Assembly (NCBI GenBank): GCA_963691705.1
Contig: OY829544.1
Location: 8,005,501-8,069,500 of the forward strand
Direction: 5' to 3'
Length of the DNA stretch: 64,000 nucleotides
Origin: Viola odorata
Lineage: Eukaryota; Streptophyta; Magnoliopsida; Malpighiales; Violaceae
This document shows positions 1 through 20,493 of the stretch, piece after piece (the first letter of the stretch is position 1; each line of letters opens with the position of its first letter). Position numbers and translations under genes: made by a program. Below the pieces are notes generated by a model that was not told the DNA's origin, did not search any database, and worked only from the letters and a program-made list of their open reading frames with translations.

Positions 1-583
1 TGTGCGGAACGGTAGCACAAACATTATGAATAAATTACTCCTTCAAAATTTATTAGATGTCAATTTTTTAATTTTCACAATAATTAAAATAATTATTTGA
101 TTACAATTATTACATAATTAATAATTAAATTATCCTTATTAATTATCAATTAATCCTTTTTAATTTTCCTCCAAAAACTACTTAATTTAAAATCGTTTTG
201 CGTTAATTTTATCATTCTCTACAAAAATTAAAATATGCAATTAAATAGTTTAAAAAATTTTAAAATAAATTATTCGTTTCTTCATTTTTTAACAATTGGA
301 AAAAAATCTTAATAAAAAATTTCTTATTTGATGTTCATCACGGTTAATTTTGAAATTATTAGGTCACAAATAAATAAGCTTCCAGAAGTATTCTATTATA
401 TAAAGGGGAATACTTATACTAAATCTGTGATTTTTGTTTATAAATGGTAGTGTTCCTAAATCAAATTATAGAAAAGATTAATCGAAATCGACATGAAGAA
501 ACGAATCAAACAGAGAAGCTTTCCCCTACAACACATCCAATACAAAAAGAGCCGACAGCGAGGCCAGAAACGAATCTCGGAAG
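1..583. other. AT-rich intergenic DNA and 3' flank of ethanolamine kinase
   Basis: The first 430 bases are strongly AT-rich with no coding or RNA signal that I recognise. The remainder is the 3' untranslated side of the minus-strand ethanolamine kinase gene. A short open frame on the plus strand at 444-677 overlaps the last kinase exon antisense and is not a gene. Confidence 0.6.
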
Positions 584-4488
<3,905 letters not shown>

Positions 4489-4861
4489 TTTTGTGTGTGT
4501 GTGTGGTGCCAATGCAGAATGCGATTACTCAGGAAATGAGAACCGGGAAAACAGTATTTTTTATCGGGGTGGGTGATCGAAAGTTATCCTTTTGCTCTCG
4601 TAACTCGTAAGGCAAAGTCTTTTATGTAGGCGAGCGGTCTGACGGAAATGTTCTTCATACTTTTGCAGAATGACCGATTTTATCCCGCTGGTTTTTTCTT
4701 GCAAAGGAAAAACTTTTTATTATTATTTTTAGGATGAGTTGAAATTCAAATATAGATCTAAATTTTTTCTTTTATGTTTATCACCGACCAATAAATTACT
4801 CGCATATTTACAATTAAGTACTCTACTAATAGTAATTAAGAAAGTGAAATTAGATTTAATT

Positions 4862-5012
4862 AACCACCAATTTGACGAATTAATGTACCCATAATCCTAA
4901 ATATTTATTATTTTATTTTAATCAGTCTCAAAAAAAAAAACTATTTTTATCAATTCTAAACATTTAGAACCGTGAGGTGTATTAATCCCCAATTTGACAA
5001 CCAATTAATTAC
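4862..5012. repeat. Short palindromic MITE related to the two long-inverted-repeat elements
   Basis: The stretch reads as an imperfect palindrome. CCAATTTGAC and a block resembling AATGTACCCATAATCCTAAATATTT on the left recur inverted as AACATTTAGAACC, GTGAGGTGTATTAAT and CCCAATTTGAC on the right. The half-site with the GGTGTATTAA core also occurs in the elements at 16.2-17.8 kb and 43.4-45.4 kb, so this looks like a deleted, short derivative of the same family. Edges are approximate. Confidence 0.5.
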
Positions 5013-5677
5013 TCGTTTTATCAAGTATATATTTATTTAAATATATAAACATGTATCGCGGGCCTAAACTAAAGTGACTTAGATGGACCACGAGCCTAAA
5101 ATTTCAAAACCTAGGTCCAACCCTCTAACTTTAATGGACGTGCATAAAAAGACCAAATCTAAAATTTAAAAGCTCAAACCTGACCTTTTATTATAGGTCT
5201 GAACTAGCCCTCTAACCCATCCGTTAAACAAATCTAGTTGTGAGCTTCCACATACTCAAATATGTTACTTCAACGTAATCTAATTTAATAAATGGTTGAG
5301 CTATATTTATTTTTCTCGCTAGTGATAAATTACTTAATTTAAAATTCTTAATTAATTTAATTATATTGCTTATGAGTGTTTTCCCCCCTTTTTAGTCCTC
5401 TCTTTCGCTTGTCCCCTCCTCTAGTCTTCTATATATTTTTTAATATTTTATTTTCCATAACATAAATGTAAGAATAAGCTTTTGATAGTATTGATATTGA
5501 TAAAATATAATAATATATGTAATTATAAAATGATAATGATTAGAAAATAAATTATAACTATTTATAATGTCTACATTAACATGATCGGAGTAGTAGGATA
5601 TAAATGACTTTTATTTTTGTTCTCTCTTTTCATAAGCTTTTTATTTGTGTTCTACTTTATATATGTGTAATGTCCTA
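5013..5677. other. AT-rich intergenic DNA without a recognised gene
   Basis: No coding frame with splice support, tRNA or clear repeat is visible here. It separates the ethanolamine kinase 5' side from the Stowaway MITE that follows. Confidence 0.5.
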
Positions 5678-6005
5678 CTCCCTCTAACTTTATATATTTG
5701 ACGCATTCAGCTTTAAAACGCATTAAGCGAATTAATTGACGCATTAGGAAAATTGTCGTTCAGCTTTCCACGCATCAGGGTTTTAAGGGAAGAGGAGAAA
5801 GAGAATTGATTTTGGAATGAGCATTTGGTCCTATAAAGGACACAAGTTTTGGGCCAAAATTTCAAATTGTTGCTGTTAGTTGTTCGGGCCCACAAGAAGT
5901 AAAAAATAAAAAATGACAAAAAGTTGTCTTTAACCGTAACTGTGTCAGATTTTCTTATTTTTTGGAAAAAATAACAGCGTATCTAATATATAAAATTAGA
6001 GGGAG
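5678..6005. mobile_element. Stowaway-type MITE
   Basis: The ends CTCCCTCTAACTTTATATAT and its inverted partner ATATATAAAATTAGAGGGAG are flanked by a TA dinucleotide on both sides (5676-5677 and 6006-6007). The CTCCCTC terminus with TA target duplication is diagnostic of Tc1/mariner-derived Stowaway elements. It is non-coding; short frames inside it carry no known domain. Confidence 0.8.
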
Positions 6006-6485
6006 TATATTTTTTTTATTGAATTAATTTATATTTTATTGTATTAAAGTTAAAAAATCTATTTAAATGGTATCTTAAAAATTTAAACTAGTCCAATGAT
6101 AGAACATAAAACTCAAAAATGTCTTTGTTTTTTTTTTACTTGCACAATGTAGTCTACGGTACCCAAACTTGATTTCACAAAAAGAAACTCATAAAAGGAA
6201 ATACGGGAATGGTCCAAGTAATATTTGTGAAAAACCCGAAAGAATTTTATCGGGTTGGGTTCAGATACGGGCACCCCAAGTTTTACCCGATTGTTAGAAC
6301 CTAAACCAATAACAAAAATCTCACTCCCATGTTCTCGCCGGAACGCCTTCACCTCCGCCCTTGACGGCTACATTTACGCCATTGTCGTCCCTGTTTTCTA
6401 CTTCTACAAGGCGAATTTCGATTCCATAAAGCACAAAAGTCAAGTTTTCTGTTTCGATTTCCTGCTCATTTCACAACTCACAAGC

Positions 6486-8814
6486 ATGCTGCGACAATCC
6501 TTGAAGAATCCAGCTCTAAACCTCATCACTCTTCACCGTCTCCAATTCTACAATTCTTATGTAAGTTAATCTGCTTTACTATCCCAGATTCATTGTTTTT
6601 TTGTGTGTGTGTCAGTCCTTAATTTACAGCCACTGTTTTTGCGGCAGAGGGGGATGCACAGTAGAAACAAGAAGGCTATGGAGTTCATAGCGAAAGGGTG
6701 GAGTGCGTTGAAAGAGGTGGACAGAGTCATTGATTATTGCGAGCTCAATGACAAGCGCCTCATCCCTCTCCTCAAAGTAGGTTTTTTTTATGTTGTATTG
6801 TAGAGCAAAATCAGTATACATTTGGAATTTTTCGGTGCCTTTATTTGAGGAAACTGGAAAAAAAAGAGAGGAATAGGATGAACTGAGACAGTATTTGTTA
6901 ATTCTGGGTTTTGATATCCAGGGAGCGAAGGATAACTTTGAGTTGGCATTGGAGGCTGATAACTCCAATACCCATGCTAGGTATTGGCTTGCCAAGTTGC
7001 ATTTGAAATACCATGTTCCTGGGGCATGTAAAGCTGTGTAAGTTCATTGCTTTCCTTGGTTCGGGCTGCGTGTGCGCGGCTGTGTCTATTCTTGTCATGC
7101 CCTGAAAGTCCTGACTTTTGCACACATGTTAATTCTTTGCCTTTGGTTTGTTTCTTTGAAATAGAGGAGCTGCTTTGCTAGTTGAAGCTGCGGAGATGGG
7201 TGATCCTGAGGCACAGTATGAATTAGGTTGTCGTTTGAGAGTTGAGGTTAGTCTTGCTTTCTATGCTATATGATGTAAATAGTCTCATGTAGTGGTTTGC
7301 ATATGAAACGACTGCAGAACATATATTGGAATTTGGCTTGAGTGTTGAAGGTTGTGAAATGTAGAATTGAGGAGAAAGTGAATTTGGTTTTTTGAACTCA
7401 TAACTAGCATCACTAATAACTAGTAGTACAATTATCTCGACCATCTTTCATTCTCTCTCTTGTGGAGAGGGATTCTTTGCAATAATGTAAATGCTATTTC
7501 TATGAAGGTTACACGGCAGCTGTTTGTAATCATTTGCTTCTTCTTTTTTTAATGATAGAATGAGTATGTCCAATCAGATCAACAAGCTTTCTATTATTTA
7601 GAGAAGGCCGTCGACCAGGTGTATTTCCCTGAACGAATATTATTGATGTTGCTTCCATAATGTGCTAAAACCTTACATGAGCTTGTGTTGTTCTAGTTGC
7701 ATCCAGGTGCTCTTTACCTCCTGGGAGCTGTATATTTGGCTGGGGATTGTGTGAAGAAAGATGTTGCATCCGCTATATGGTGTTTCCACAGGGCATCGGA
7801 GAAGGTGAGAAACTCTTTGGATTGAATAACTGTAACTTTGGGTTATCACTTGCTCTGGGAGAAGGTGAGAAACTCATTATCAAACTTGAGATTGATACAC
7901 TCAGTTTTTCAGTAAAGCTATTGGACTTGTCATTTAGTCATATACAGTTGTAATGGTCTTTTTTCTTAGCTTTCATAGTGGTATTCATCTTATGAATGAG
8001 AACAAAAGTTTAGTAACTTAAAGAAGCTTCTGAAATAGCAAGTTTTTATAATAAGGTACCTTGACATGCCATTAAACATGCTTGAGAATAGACAGACAAC
8101 TGCTAGCAACTTTGCAATTTAAAGTTTTCTACTTAGTTTGGGGCAACAAACAACATTGCGGAACTAGTTCCTTTCATCTTCTGATTGTAGGAGACTGAAA
8201 AAGTAAACCAAATTGCGGCTACAATAACAGATATTCCTTTTCTTTTTGCAGGGACATACTGGTGCGGCTATAGCTTATGGATCTCTTCTTCTTAGAGGTT
8301 AGTTATTTCTTTGAAATTGAAATGGATGCTTTAAGGATTTTCTGTACTGTTTTATAAGTGTGTAGTGCTTTAGTTTATATACATGCATGACATGATTGAA
8401 TAACCTACTACGACTTTCATGAATAACACACGTAAGTTTAATGTTCCATCTTATTGTGCGCCGGGTTATGATCCATGACTACTGGTAGAGTATTTCTGAT
8501 GAATTACCTACCTATGAACGTCCGGGTTTTGCAAATCATTTCATAGTTCTTGATTACCCCGATGGGTCTGTATCTTAGGTGCTCAAGTCCCAGAATCACT
8601 ACTGAAATTCAACTCTAAGAGACGCTCCTCAGCAAGAAGAGTGAAGGATGGCGAGAAGACTTTGATGAATCCAGTAGAGATAGCAAAAGAGCAGTTCCAG
8701 GCTGCCGCAAAAGCAGGATGCGATCTTGGCCTAAAATGGTTGCTCAGAATTGAGGAGGAAGAGAAGCGTCTACTTGGTACAAGTAGCTCAAAAGATAAAA
8801 TGTCACAAAGCTAA
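6486..8814 (+). CDS. Sel1-like repeat (TPR-like) protein
   Basis: Eight exons (6486-6560, 6648-6776, 6922-7037, 7165-7246, 7559-7618, 7697-7804, 8252-8297, 8579-8814) give 283 residues. The middle of the protein contains successive helix-pair units of the Sel1 type: [21 protein letters not shown], then a unit ending in [19 protein letters not shown], then [19 protein letters not shown], and a C-terminal [20 protein letters not shown] unit. Such repeats bind other proteins; no enzyme domain is visible. The N-terminus ([13 protein letters not shown]) is basic, amphipathic and free of acidic residues, compatible with mitochondrial import, but this is inference. The start is the ATG in the exon that splices in frame to the first conserved exon. 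The in-frame extension upstream to 6255 lacks family features. The specific function is unknown. Confidence 0.82.
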
Positions 8815-9412
8815 ACATATACTCCGTCTGCACAAAGTTCAAAATTTAATCTTGTGATATTCTCATAGAAATAGTATAGCGTAGGAGATTGCAATCAATA
8901 ATTGTGAAATTAATGATTATTCATGTACGTGGTGGATGATATTAATCTTTTTATACAAATTACGAATGTTTTTTTAGACCACTTTCGCAGAAAATGCATA
9001 GGCCATAGGTTACTTTCATTGGCATTTGCTTCTTGCATGTGAGTTGTCATATCTAAGCTTGGGCAAGGATGGCAAGTATATGGAAGGCTTGTGAGCTTAC
9101 CGTATGTGTCAATTGCCAAAGCCACACGCAAACCATCAAATATGGCAAATGACAGAGTTTGGTGAAAGTAACCAAAATTCAAAATTATTTTGCTCTTTTC
9201 CTTTCCTACTCATTTGACGTCACTTTTTTTATTTAGATTCCTGCTCTTCTATTACGCTTGATTGCATTTTATATTTTATTAACATCTTTAATTAAAGTTT
9301 CGAGTTCGAATTTTAAAAATTGAGCAAATTATGTTGGGATATCCATTGAATTCATACGGAAATGGGAGATAAAAAATCTTATTAACATCCAAATCAAGTG
9401 AGTTAAGCAGTA
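8815..9412. other. 3' flank of the Sel1-repeat gene; no further gene
   Basis: This begins as the 3' untranslated region of the Sel1-repeat gene and becomes AT-rich intergenic sequence. Open frames on the minus strand near 8910-9182 have no splice or family support. Confidence 0.5.
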
Positions 9413-9601
9413 CTCTTTCCGTTCAAAAATAATAAACATTTTAACCCAAAAATTAAATTTTTAATTGATTAACATCCTGCTAAAAAAGTTGTTTTTCTAG
9501 TTGTCCGACTGCCCCTATCAGCTGGTCGATTGCCAAACTGCTATTTTTTCTTAATCTGTATAATTAGGACTCAAAAGTTCATTATATTTGAAAGGAGGGA
9601 G
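9413..9601. mobile_element. Stowaway-type MITE (diverged)
   Basis: The left end CTCTTTCCGTTCAAAAATAAT and right end ATTATATTTGAAAGGAGGGAG are inverted matches, bounded by TA (9411-9412 and 9602-9603). This is the Stowaway signature with a few mismatches, so it is an older copy than the one at 49.3 kb. Confidence 0.75.
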
Positions 9602-11532
9602 TATATGCTAATTAATGGATCTTGTATTTTTTTTGCATGCCAGAATTTGCAAAAATGCCATCTCTATTTTTGGTATTCTTCTGGGATTTAATCTTTCGAG
9701 TGATTACTCCATCGGATACTCACTCGATCCCTGCTTGGACGAGAATCTTGACAAATATTTCCATGATGCCTAATAAAGTAAAGCAAACACAGACTAATCT
9801 TTATACTTGTTAACTTTTTATTGTTTGCAAAATGTAATTTTAGGGTTTTTCTAAACTCTTAGAATGCGATATTTTGCTATTATTTTACAGTATTACTGTC
9901 TACTGGTAATAGTGTAGATCCGGGGAGAGTGGTGATTGGAGGGGCAGAAGAAGCAAAGGCAGAGGACAGAGGGGTTGTTTGGCTGTTTTTGTATATTCTG
10001 CGCTCCTGCGCCAACTCACATCTGATGTTGAACTTCCCCTTTGTCCTTACTTGCCCCTTTCACACTCCATCCCCCCTACATCATCAACATCATCATAGGG
10101 TAGCTACCTCATACCTGTAGCCCATACTGCCCTCCAATCACAATCACATATTTTTCTACCTTTCCCCTCTTAACCTCACTTCTTCTCTCTAATTACTTTT
10201 GTTTCACCTTGAGGCATGCACGTGACTTCTCATAAATACCTAAAAGTTAAAATGCCTTTCAAAAGAAACAAAAAAAAACCAATATTTTATGGTTATTTAT
10301 TTGCAAAACGAGCGAAAAAAGACAAATCATGAATGAGAAGTTTAAAGGAATGAGAATAAAATGTATTATGCGATACCCATAATTATATTTATAGGAATAT
10401 TATAAAGATCTCGTACGCTTGTTTAAGTGGTTTTAATTTATTCTATTATAAAATCTCATCATCTCTTTTATAATTTTAATAAGTAGAATAAATGTCCAGA
10501 ACGTTAAGATTTATTGACGTAGAAATAATTATATTCGAACAGAATAAACTCATTGAAAGAGGTACGGTAAAATACTACGAGTAAATAATTTCTCTATATT
10601 TAAATTAAGAGGTACTTTTTTATTAAACTAGCTGTATACATTTGCTATCCAAAATATTATTATTATGTGTCACTGACGTAATTATAATATTATTATATAT
10701 CATTGAGTAAATCTAATGACTAATTAATGATCTTACAATTATAAAATTTATACTATTAGATAAATTTTAAAATTAATTAGTAATACGACATTTAATTTAA
10801 ATTGGTTATGATAAAAGGTATGATGGTTTGAATTTAGAATCTTTACTTTATTCTTCCAAGTAGTGTAAGATACACGCATGCTACCTTAATAATCTACTTC
10901 TAGTATTAATTAATCTATGCGTTTATGAAAAACCTCAGCTTAATAATCACCACCATCTCTCGCCGCAAAAAAACTTAGCTTTCCCGAGAAAATAAAGCAA
11001 CAAAACTACCTAGTAAATGAACAATAGTTCGTCGTCCGACTCATTTTTTCCCTTTTCTACCCTCTCAACCGCTCACCCCCCTCCACTCACCCCACCTCCT
11101 ACCACCGCGCGTGCATACAACTCTCCCAATAAAACCCAATCCCCTCCCGCCACGTCACCCACATAAATCCCCCTGTTATGACAAAGATATTTCCCACGGT
11201 TCTAATTACCTGCAGCAGGACCACAAATACACAACCCAACAGAAGGGTAATTTCGTCAAATAAAAAATCTGGAGCACGCGCGAATTAAATGAACCTTCCC
11301 CTCTCTCCCCTCAGCGGATACGTCCGACTCTTTGGGGATGGAAATGGAAGGAAAGGAAATCTCATTTCCCTCCTGGAGAATCGTGTCACTTTCATTTCAT
11401 TTAATTTCTTCTCTCTTATAATTTCACACACTCAAATCAAACACATCCTTAACTCTGCATTTCTGCATTCCCCATTCCTCATTCCCCCCTTCTCGCTCAA
11501 CAGAAAGATCGAACAAGAAGTGCGTGAAAAAG
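9602..11532. other. Intergenic region including the promoter side and 5' UTR of the DEAD-box helicase gene
   Basis: I see no gene between the MITE and the helicase. From 11040 to 11530 the sequence becomes C- and pyrimidine-rich (CTCTCTCCCC, CTTCTCTCTTATAATTTC), typical of a plant promoter and leader. The pyrimidine-rich leader ends at the ATG at 11533. Short frames around 9622-10120 are not supported. Confidence 0.5.
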
Positions 11533-14923
<3,391 letters not shown>

Positions 14924-16195
14924 ACGCTCTTCTTTGTCTTTTGACTTGCCCGCAACTTAGGAGGTATATATGTCAGGCATATGATAGTTTCAAACAAAAA
15001 TAGCTGCAGAAGACTAACTACAGGATGGAAAATAGACATCACAAATACATTCTTCACAGCTTGTAGCTGATGATATTAAGTCCTCACTTGTTTTTTTGGG
15101 TGAAAGATATGGTATGCTTAGATACCCAAGTTTTTACTCTACCATATCCTTTTGATCCATCTGCAGTGGCTGAAATGTTCCTCCCTTTTTAGTTGTTTGT
15201 TGTTGGGTATATATCCTATGAAAGCTTTTTTCGCTAGTTTGTACTTCTTTCATCATCTGCCTTAACTCGTAAGGTTTCAGGTTATCGTTCACATACAGAC
15301 GTTTATTGTTTTTTGCTTACTCGCAAATTTCAGAATCAACTAAACTGTAGTTGTTTGATTCTCCAAGTTGACCAGTTAGAAGCTAGCAATAGTCTTGATT
15401 TGTGTTGGTGTGATGCATTGTTCACCTGCCACTTTCTTTCATCAGTGCCCCACATGCATTTTCCATTTCGTTTTGATGTAGGTGGGCATTGTTACCTAAT
15501 AGAAAGCTTGATTTGTGTTTAGTTAAGGTAGAGTTGGTATTACCTGTTTGAGTTTGTTGCATTTACAAACTTAACAGTCGATTGTTGTCCAAGTTCTTCT
15601 ACTCTCTTACAGTACATTAGAAGCCAAGTAATTGGGTTTTTTGCTAACTCATGTTAGTAGAGTGTAATCTTATTACTGAATGAAGCTAACTGGACCCTAA
15701 AGCGTTGAGTAATTTTTTTGCACTAAATGGGTTCCGGTATAGAATATAAAGATTGGAATTACAACTTCTTGAGAGCTGAAAGTATCTAAATCGCTTATAT
15801 ATTCGGTGGTATAAACTATAATTTGACACGCTAATGAGAGTGCCCAACATTTTACGGGGAAAGTGAAGCTCTACATAATATTTTTTTCGTTGTCTTTTTT
15901 TAGTATTTTTCACGAGAGATTAATCTTTATTAGAGCATTATCCATTCCAAAATTACCGTATGAAAAATAAAATCTTAATTTCTCAGTCATCAATTACCCA
16001 AAAAAATCCAAATGCATAGTATAATTTTGTTCATTTTGTGGCACTGGAAATTTAAGCCCGAAAATTTTACTCTTATCATAATCCGCTATCACCAGTCCAA
16101 AATCCAAACTGTCTAACCCAAACTTACGGCCGACATAGCATAAACGGCTTTTTAAGGGACACAAGACAAGTCGTTCATTTCATATAGACAAAATA
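14924..16195. other. 3' UTR of the helicase gene and intergenic DNA
   Basis: The first several hundred bases are T-rich and look like the helicase 3' untranslated region. After about 15.7 kb the sequence is AT-rich intergenic DNA leading to the inverted-repeat transposon. No coding exon is supported. Confidence 0.5.
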
Positions 16196-17770
16196 AATTA
16201 ACACCCAATTAGTTTATTTCCACACTAAACTAATTAGTTAAAAAAAAATTAACTTATTATGTTCCCATATCTCTCAATTTCTCTTGATATGATAACTTTC
16301 ATATTTGTTACAATTTATTTTTGAGATCAACTACTTCTTTTTCTTTTTCTTTTTTTTAAACAATTATTTGATATCCACATTTTTTTTCCAGCGTAAAATT
16401 CACCCCTAATTTTTTATCCTCAATAACTTGACAACCAATTTTTATTAAATTACACATTGGTGATAAAGTACCGGTAGAGACTCAGTTTCGAAAGGTAAAC
16501 ACACCTCACACGGTCCCAAATATTTGTCATTTTATTTTAATTAGTCCCAAAAGTTTTTTTTTCTATTTTTATCATTCTCAAACATTTTATCCTTTAATTT
16601 AATATAGTCCCAACTATGAAAAAAACGTTAACGGAGACAAAACTCCATTAAATTTTATTATTTTAATATTTTTTCTTAACAATGGGATCTCACGTTAAAA
16701 TATTTTTTAAAAATAGAAATTAAGAAAAATCTAATAAAATAGGAAAAATATTTTTCAAAAATTTAGAAAATTTAAAAAAACTAATAAAATACGATTTTTT
16801 TTAAAAATATATAGGAAATTAATAAAAATCTAATAAAATAGGAAACATATTTTTAAAAATATAATAAATTATGAAAAATCTATTAAAATAGGGAAAATCT
16901 AATTATTTTTCTATATTTTTTTAAAATATATTTTCAAGAACAAAATATGTAGGACCCACTAGATTTCAGTTTCTCAACACAATTTCAAGTCTTTCCACAT
17001 TCTCTTTTAATTTCTCAAACATCTCAATTTATCATACAAATTCTCTTTATTTTTTTATTCAACTGCACATTTTTGGATGAATGAAATACACAAACACTAT
17101 TCTTCACTACTGTATATTCTTCATATTTTCATAATTTTTAATATACGTTTACTATTTTATTAGATTTTTCTTAAGTTTCTATATTTTTTTAAAATATTTT
17201 TCCTATTGTATTAGATTTTTTAAAATATTTTTCCTATTTTATTAAAAAAAATCCTATATTTTTGAAAAATATTTTCTAACGTGTGAGATCGAATTATCAA
17301 AAAAAATTATTAAATCTAACGTTGTTTGTTTTTGTTAATTTTTTTTTTTATAGATGAGACTATATTAAACTAACGGATAAAATATTTGGGACCGATAAAA
17401 ATAGAAAAAAAATGTTTGGGACTGGTTAAAATAAAATGACAAACATTTAGGACCGTGGGGTGTATTAACTCTTCGAAACTGAGTCTCTGCTGGTACTTTA
17501 TCACCAATGTGTAACAGAATAAAAGTTGGTAGTCAAGTTATTAAACATAAAAAATTATGGGTAAATCTTACACTGAAAAAAAAAATTGGATATCAAATTG
17601 ACTTTTTCTCAAATAATTGTTTAAGAAAAAAAAGAGAATAGTAGCTGATCTTAAAAATTAATTGTACCTTGTCATATTAAGAAAATTTGATAAGAGAAAT
17701 TGAGAAAATATGGGAATAATTTTTTTAAACTATTTTGGTGTGAAAATGAACTAAGTGGAAACTTAAATTA
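16196..17770. mobile_element. Long-inverted-repeat non-autonomous DNA transposon, copy 1
   Basis: The outer arms are long inverted repeats of several hundred bases. The left arm contains ACACATTGGTGATAAAGTACC and AGACTCAGTTTCGAAAGGT; the right arm contains GGTACTTTATCACCAATGTGT and TTCGAAACTGAGTCTC in inverse order. The GACAAACATTTAGGACC block and its inverse GGTCCCAAATATTTGTC lie inside them, and the core repeats TAATAAAATAGGAAAA and its complement. There is no transposase frame. A homologous element with the same arms is at 43.4-45.4 kb. The family could be Mutator-like or another long-terminal-repeat MITE type; I could not define a target duplication. Edges are accurate to about 10 bases. 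Confidence 0.75.
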
Positions 17771-17930
17771 AATAATAATATAATAATAAACATGAATAAC
17801 AACCCTCGCCTCCCCATTGTTATTACTCCATTAGTTAACCTCTTCTCCTTCAACCCCGCCTCTCCGTTGCCGCGTGTGTTTTTCTTGTATCTATTTTTTT
17901 ATCCTCTTCCACATAGCAAGTTTTTTGTTC

Positions 17931-17945
17931 TTTAGGGTTAGGGTT
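17931..17945 (+). promoter_or_regulatory. Telo-box (TTTAGGGTTAGGGTT) in the Alba gene leader
   Basis: Two overlapping TTAGGGTT units lie 27 bases before the ATG. Telo-boxes (AAACCCTAA and its complement) are a known element near the transcription start of plant translation and ribosome-related genes. Its action here is inferred. Confidence 0.55.
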
Positions 17946-17971
17946 CCAGTCCGTTTTCGACTCGGTTTACG

Positions 17972-19446
17972 ATGGAAGCAATTGCTGAAGGAGTGAACAA
18001 CATTAGCTTGGATGCACAGAAGAAGAACAACCGAATTCAAGTCTCCAACACCAAAAAACCCCTCTTCTTCTATGTCAATCTCGCTAAGGTATTACTACCG
18101 TCTCCACTCTTTTGATTGAGTATTTTGTTCAAGTGGAGATTTTGTTGATGGCCAATGTTAATTTTTGGGTTTTTTTACAGAGGTATATGGTGCAGCACAA
18201 CGAGGTGGAGCTCTCTGCGCTTGGCATGGGTATAAATATCACACCACCTCTCAGATCTCACTTTTTATCCATTGCTTCCTCCTTTTATTTGATATTACGT
18301 TGGTGAAAAATGGATTTCATAAATTTGTTTCATATGCCTGTGGATTTGACTTCAATACGCAAGTTATGTTTGTTAATTTATTTAGTGATGTAATTCTTGA
18401 TTGGTTATAGTGGTAAGGTTTTGGTAATTATTGTAGTTGATCATGTTGGTTTCTGTGGGGATTTTGGATGTCAACCCAATTCATGATCTGCCGTTTCTTA
18501 CCAAAAATTAAAGATTCCAACTAGATTTAATGGACTGATTTATTCCATGTTTTTTCCTTTGGTTCCTATGTGAACTAATTCCGTCATTTTTTTGTGTGGA
18601 TTTGTTGTTCACATTTGTTATTGAGTAATCGTTGATGTGCATGTGTTCTGTCTTCGTTATCCCTCACCCATCTTTTTCTGGCATTGCTGCTTAATACTAT
18701 GTTTGTTCTTTGATTTTCTGTAGCTATTGCCACCGTTGTTACCATTGCTGAAATTCTGAAAAACAATGGGTTGGCTGTTGAAAAGAGTAAGATTATTTTA
18801 TCTCCCTATATCCATTTTGTTTCTGCCGAGTGTTTGAGAATTTTATTGCCAATGCAATTGTCTTCTACCTGTCAGAGATAATGACCTCAACCGTTGATAT
18901 GAGGGATGAATCAAGAGGTCGTCCAGTCCAGAAAGCAAAGGTAAATTACGTGTACACATTTTTCTTTGTTTTGGACATACCATTGTTCCCTTTGTTTCTC
19001 TTAATACACACCCGGTGGATCCTGCTACTGAAATACCTTTAGTGTACTTGAGGATTAGATTGTCGATCCTTTTAGCATACTTTATTTGCTGTGATATTTA
19101 TCTTCTCTTTAATTCCATTCTTTGATTCCCATGATCTTTTTCCATGTGATCCAAATTCTGATGGCATACTTGGTGTTGATTCAGGCACAGTGTTTCTTTC
19201 TCTTTTTGGGATTAATAATGCGATGTTAATACCTTTCAAGTGGTTAAATAATATTCACTAGATGAATTGTTTCCATCTTTTAAGCTGCTGTATCTGCTTT
19301 TTTGTCACCTTGGAAGATGTATATCAAGTCTTTGCCATTTTCTCTGTCAGATTGAGATATTGCTTGGAAAGACCGAGAACTTTGATGAATTGATGGCAGC
19401 TGCTGCAGAAGAGAGGGACAATGGAGATGGTGAAGAGCAGAGTTAA
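17972..19446 (+). CDS. Alba-domain DNA/RNA-binding protein
   Basis: Alba proteins are small dimeric nucleic-acid-binding proteins; plant members bind RNA or RNA-DNA hybrids in cytoplasm, nucleus or chloroplast. Five exons (17972-18088, 18181-18229, 18724-18786, 18876-18940, 19351-19446) give 129 residues, the usual length of the short plant class. The Alba fold is recognisable in NRIQVSNTKKPLFFYVNLAKRYM, then VELSALGMAIATVVTIAEILKNNG (the helix that contacts nucleic acid) and DMRDESRGRPVQKAKIEILLG. The C-terminus is acidic (EERDNGDGEEQS). It lacks the RGG tail of the long class. A degenerate copy of exons 3 and 4 lies about 4 kb downstream, beyond the DnaJ gene. Confidence 0.93.
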
Positions 19447-20440
19447 AGGAAGGGGATGCTTGGTTTCTGGTTCGGTTTGTCTTCAATGAACTGGTAGTAA
19501 CATGAACATAAGTGGTCAATTTCTTTGATTTTAGGTTTCTGAGGTACTTTGATGTTGAGTGCATTCGTAGCTGTGAAAATTAATGGTCTTAGGATCATAG
19601 GGATGAGATCATTTGCTATCCCAGATTCAGTTTTGTCTTTTAGTATTTGTGTTGATTTTACAACAAGCTACTGTGTTGAACATGCTTGGACAAAGGATAA
19701 TAGATCATCTAACCTTTGCGATGGCGTTTGATATACAATTTGTTAAGTCGTCGTTTATTTGTGTTCAACTAACCAATGCCCTGTAACTTGTCAAAATGGA
19801 AATTTTCGTCCATCCCTTAGCTGAAAAGGATGCCAAGGCAATGGTGATGGGTTACTTAAGCTTGATAGATTTTGGATCGAGTTGTTAATTTTACTGCAAG
19901 ATGTTTTCAACCCGTCATCTATGCTTGTTTTCGTGGACATGAGATTAATCTCATTAAGTGTTATTGTCATTTTACACTCCGAGATTGATCTTATTCAAGT
20001 ATTGTTGCGTTAGCTCTCCCAACCTTGATTAGCAATCTCGAATATTGAAAGTAGCTCCTCCTAATCTAACTTGAAAAAGAAAAAGAAATTAAAGACCATT
20101 CTTTTATGTCCCATTAATCTTCTGTTTTAAAAGCATCCCTTTATTTATTTATTTAATTTTTAATTTGTTGTAAAAGACTTTTAATGGAAAAAGTATAATT
20201 TGACATTAGAAATTAATTAATTGGGCTACATTTGCTGAAAATGGACTAGTATTAATTATTTTATTATAAAACCCAAAATCAATTTATGGCCCAAAAACTG
20301 TTTGTTAAAAGTTACAGAAACCCATTCAAACTCTTCAAAGCTTCAACCAATATAATTACGACACTGACAAAAAGAAGACATCGGAAGGACGACGACGACC
20401 CTTACACCAACATCTCCCCCTTTCCCATCCCCAATTCTGC
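19447..20440. other. Alba 3' UTR and intergenic DNA before the DnaJ gene
   Basis: The region contains the Alba 3' flank and AT-rich sequence with a plain promoter context for the DnaJ gene. I see no exon, tRNA or bounded repeat here. Confidence 0.5.
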
Positions 20441-20449
20441 AAACCCTAA
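20441..20449 (+). promoter_or_regulatory. Telo-box (AAACCCTAA) upstream of the DnaJ start
   Basis: The exact AAACCCTAA sequence is 45 bases before the ATG, within the C-rich leader. This is the position where telo-boxes usually occur. Regulation is inferred. Confidence 0.5.
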
Positions 20450-20493
20450 TCCCCCAAATTTCAGTTTTTTTTCGTCCTTTGAATCCCAGTCTC

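Noticed and set aside
6255..6485. In-frame upstream extension of the Sel1-repeat protein
   Set aside because: The extra 77 residues are not typical of the family, and the ATG at 6486 gives a plausible targeting N-terminus.
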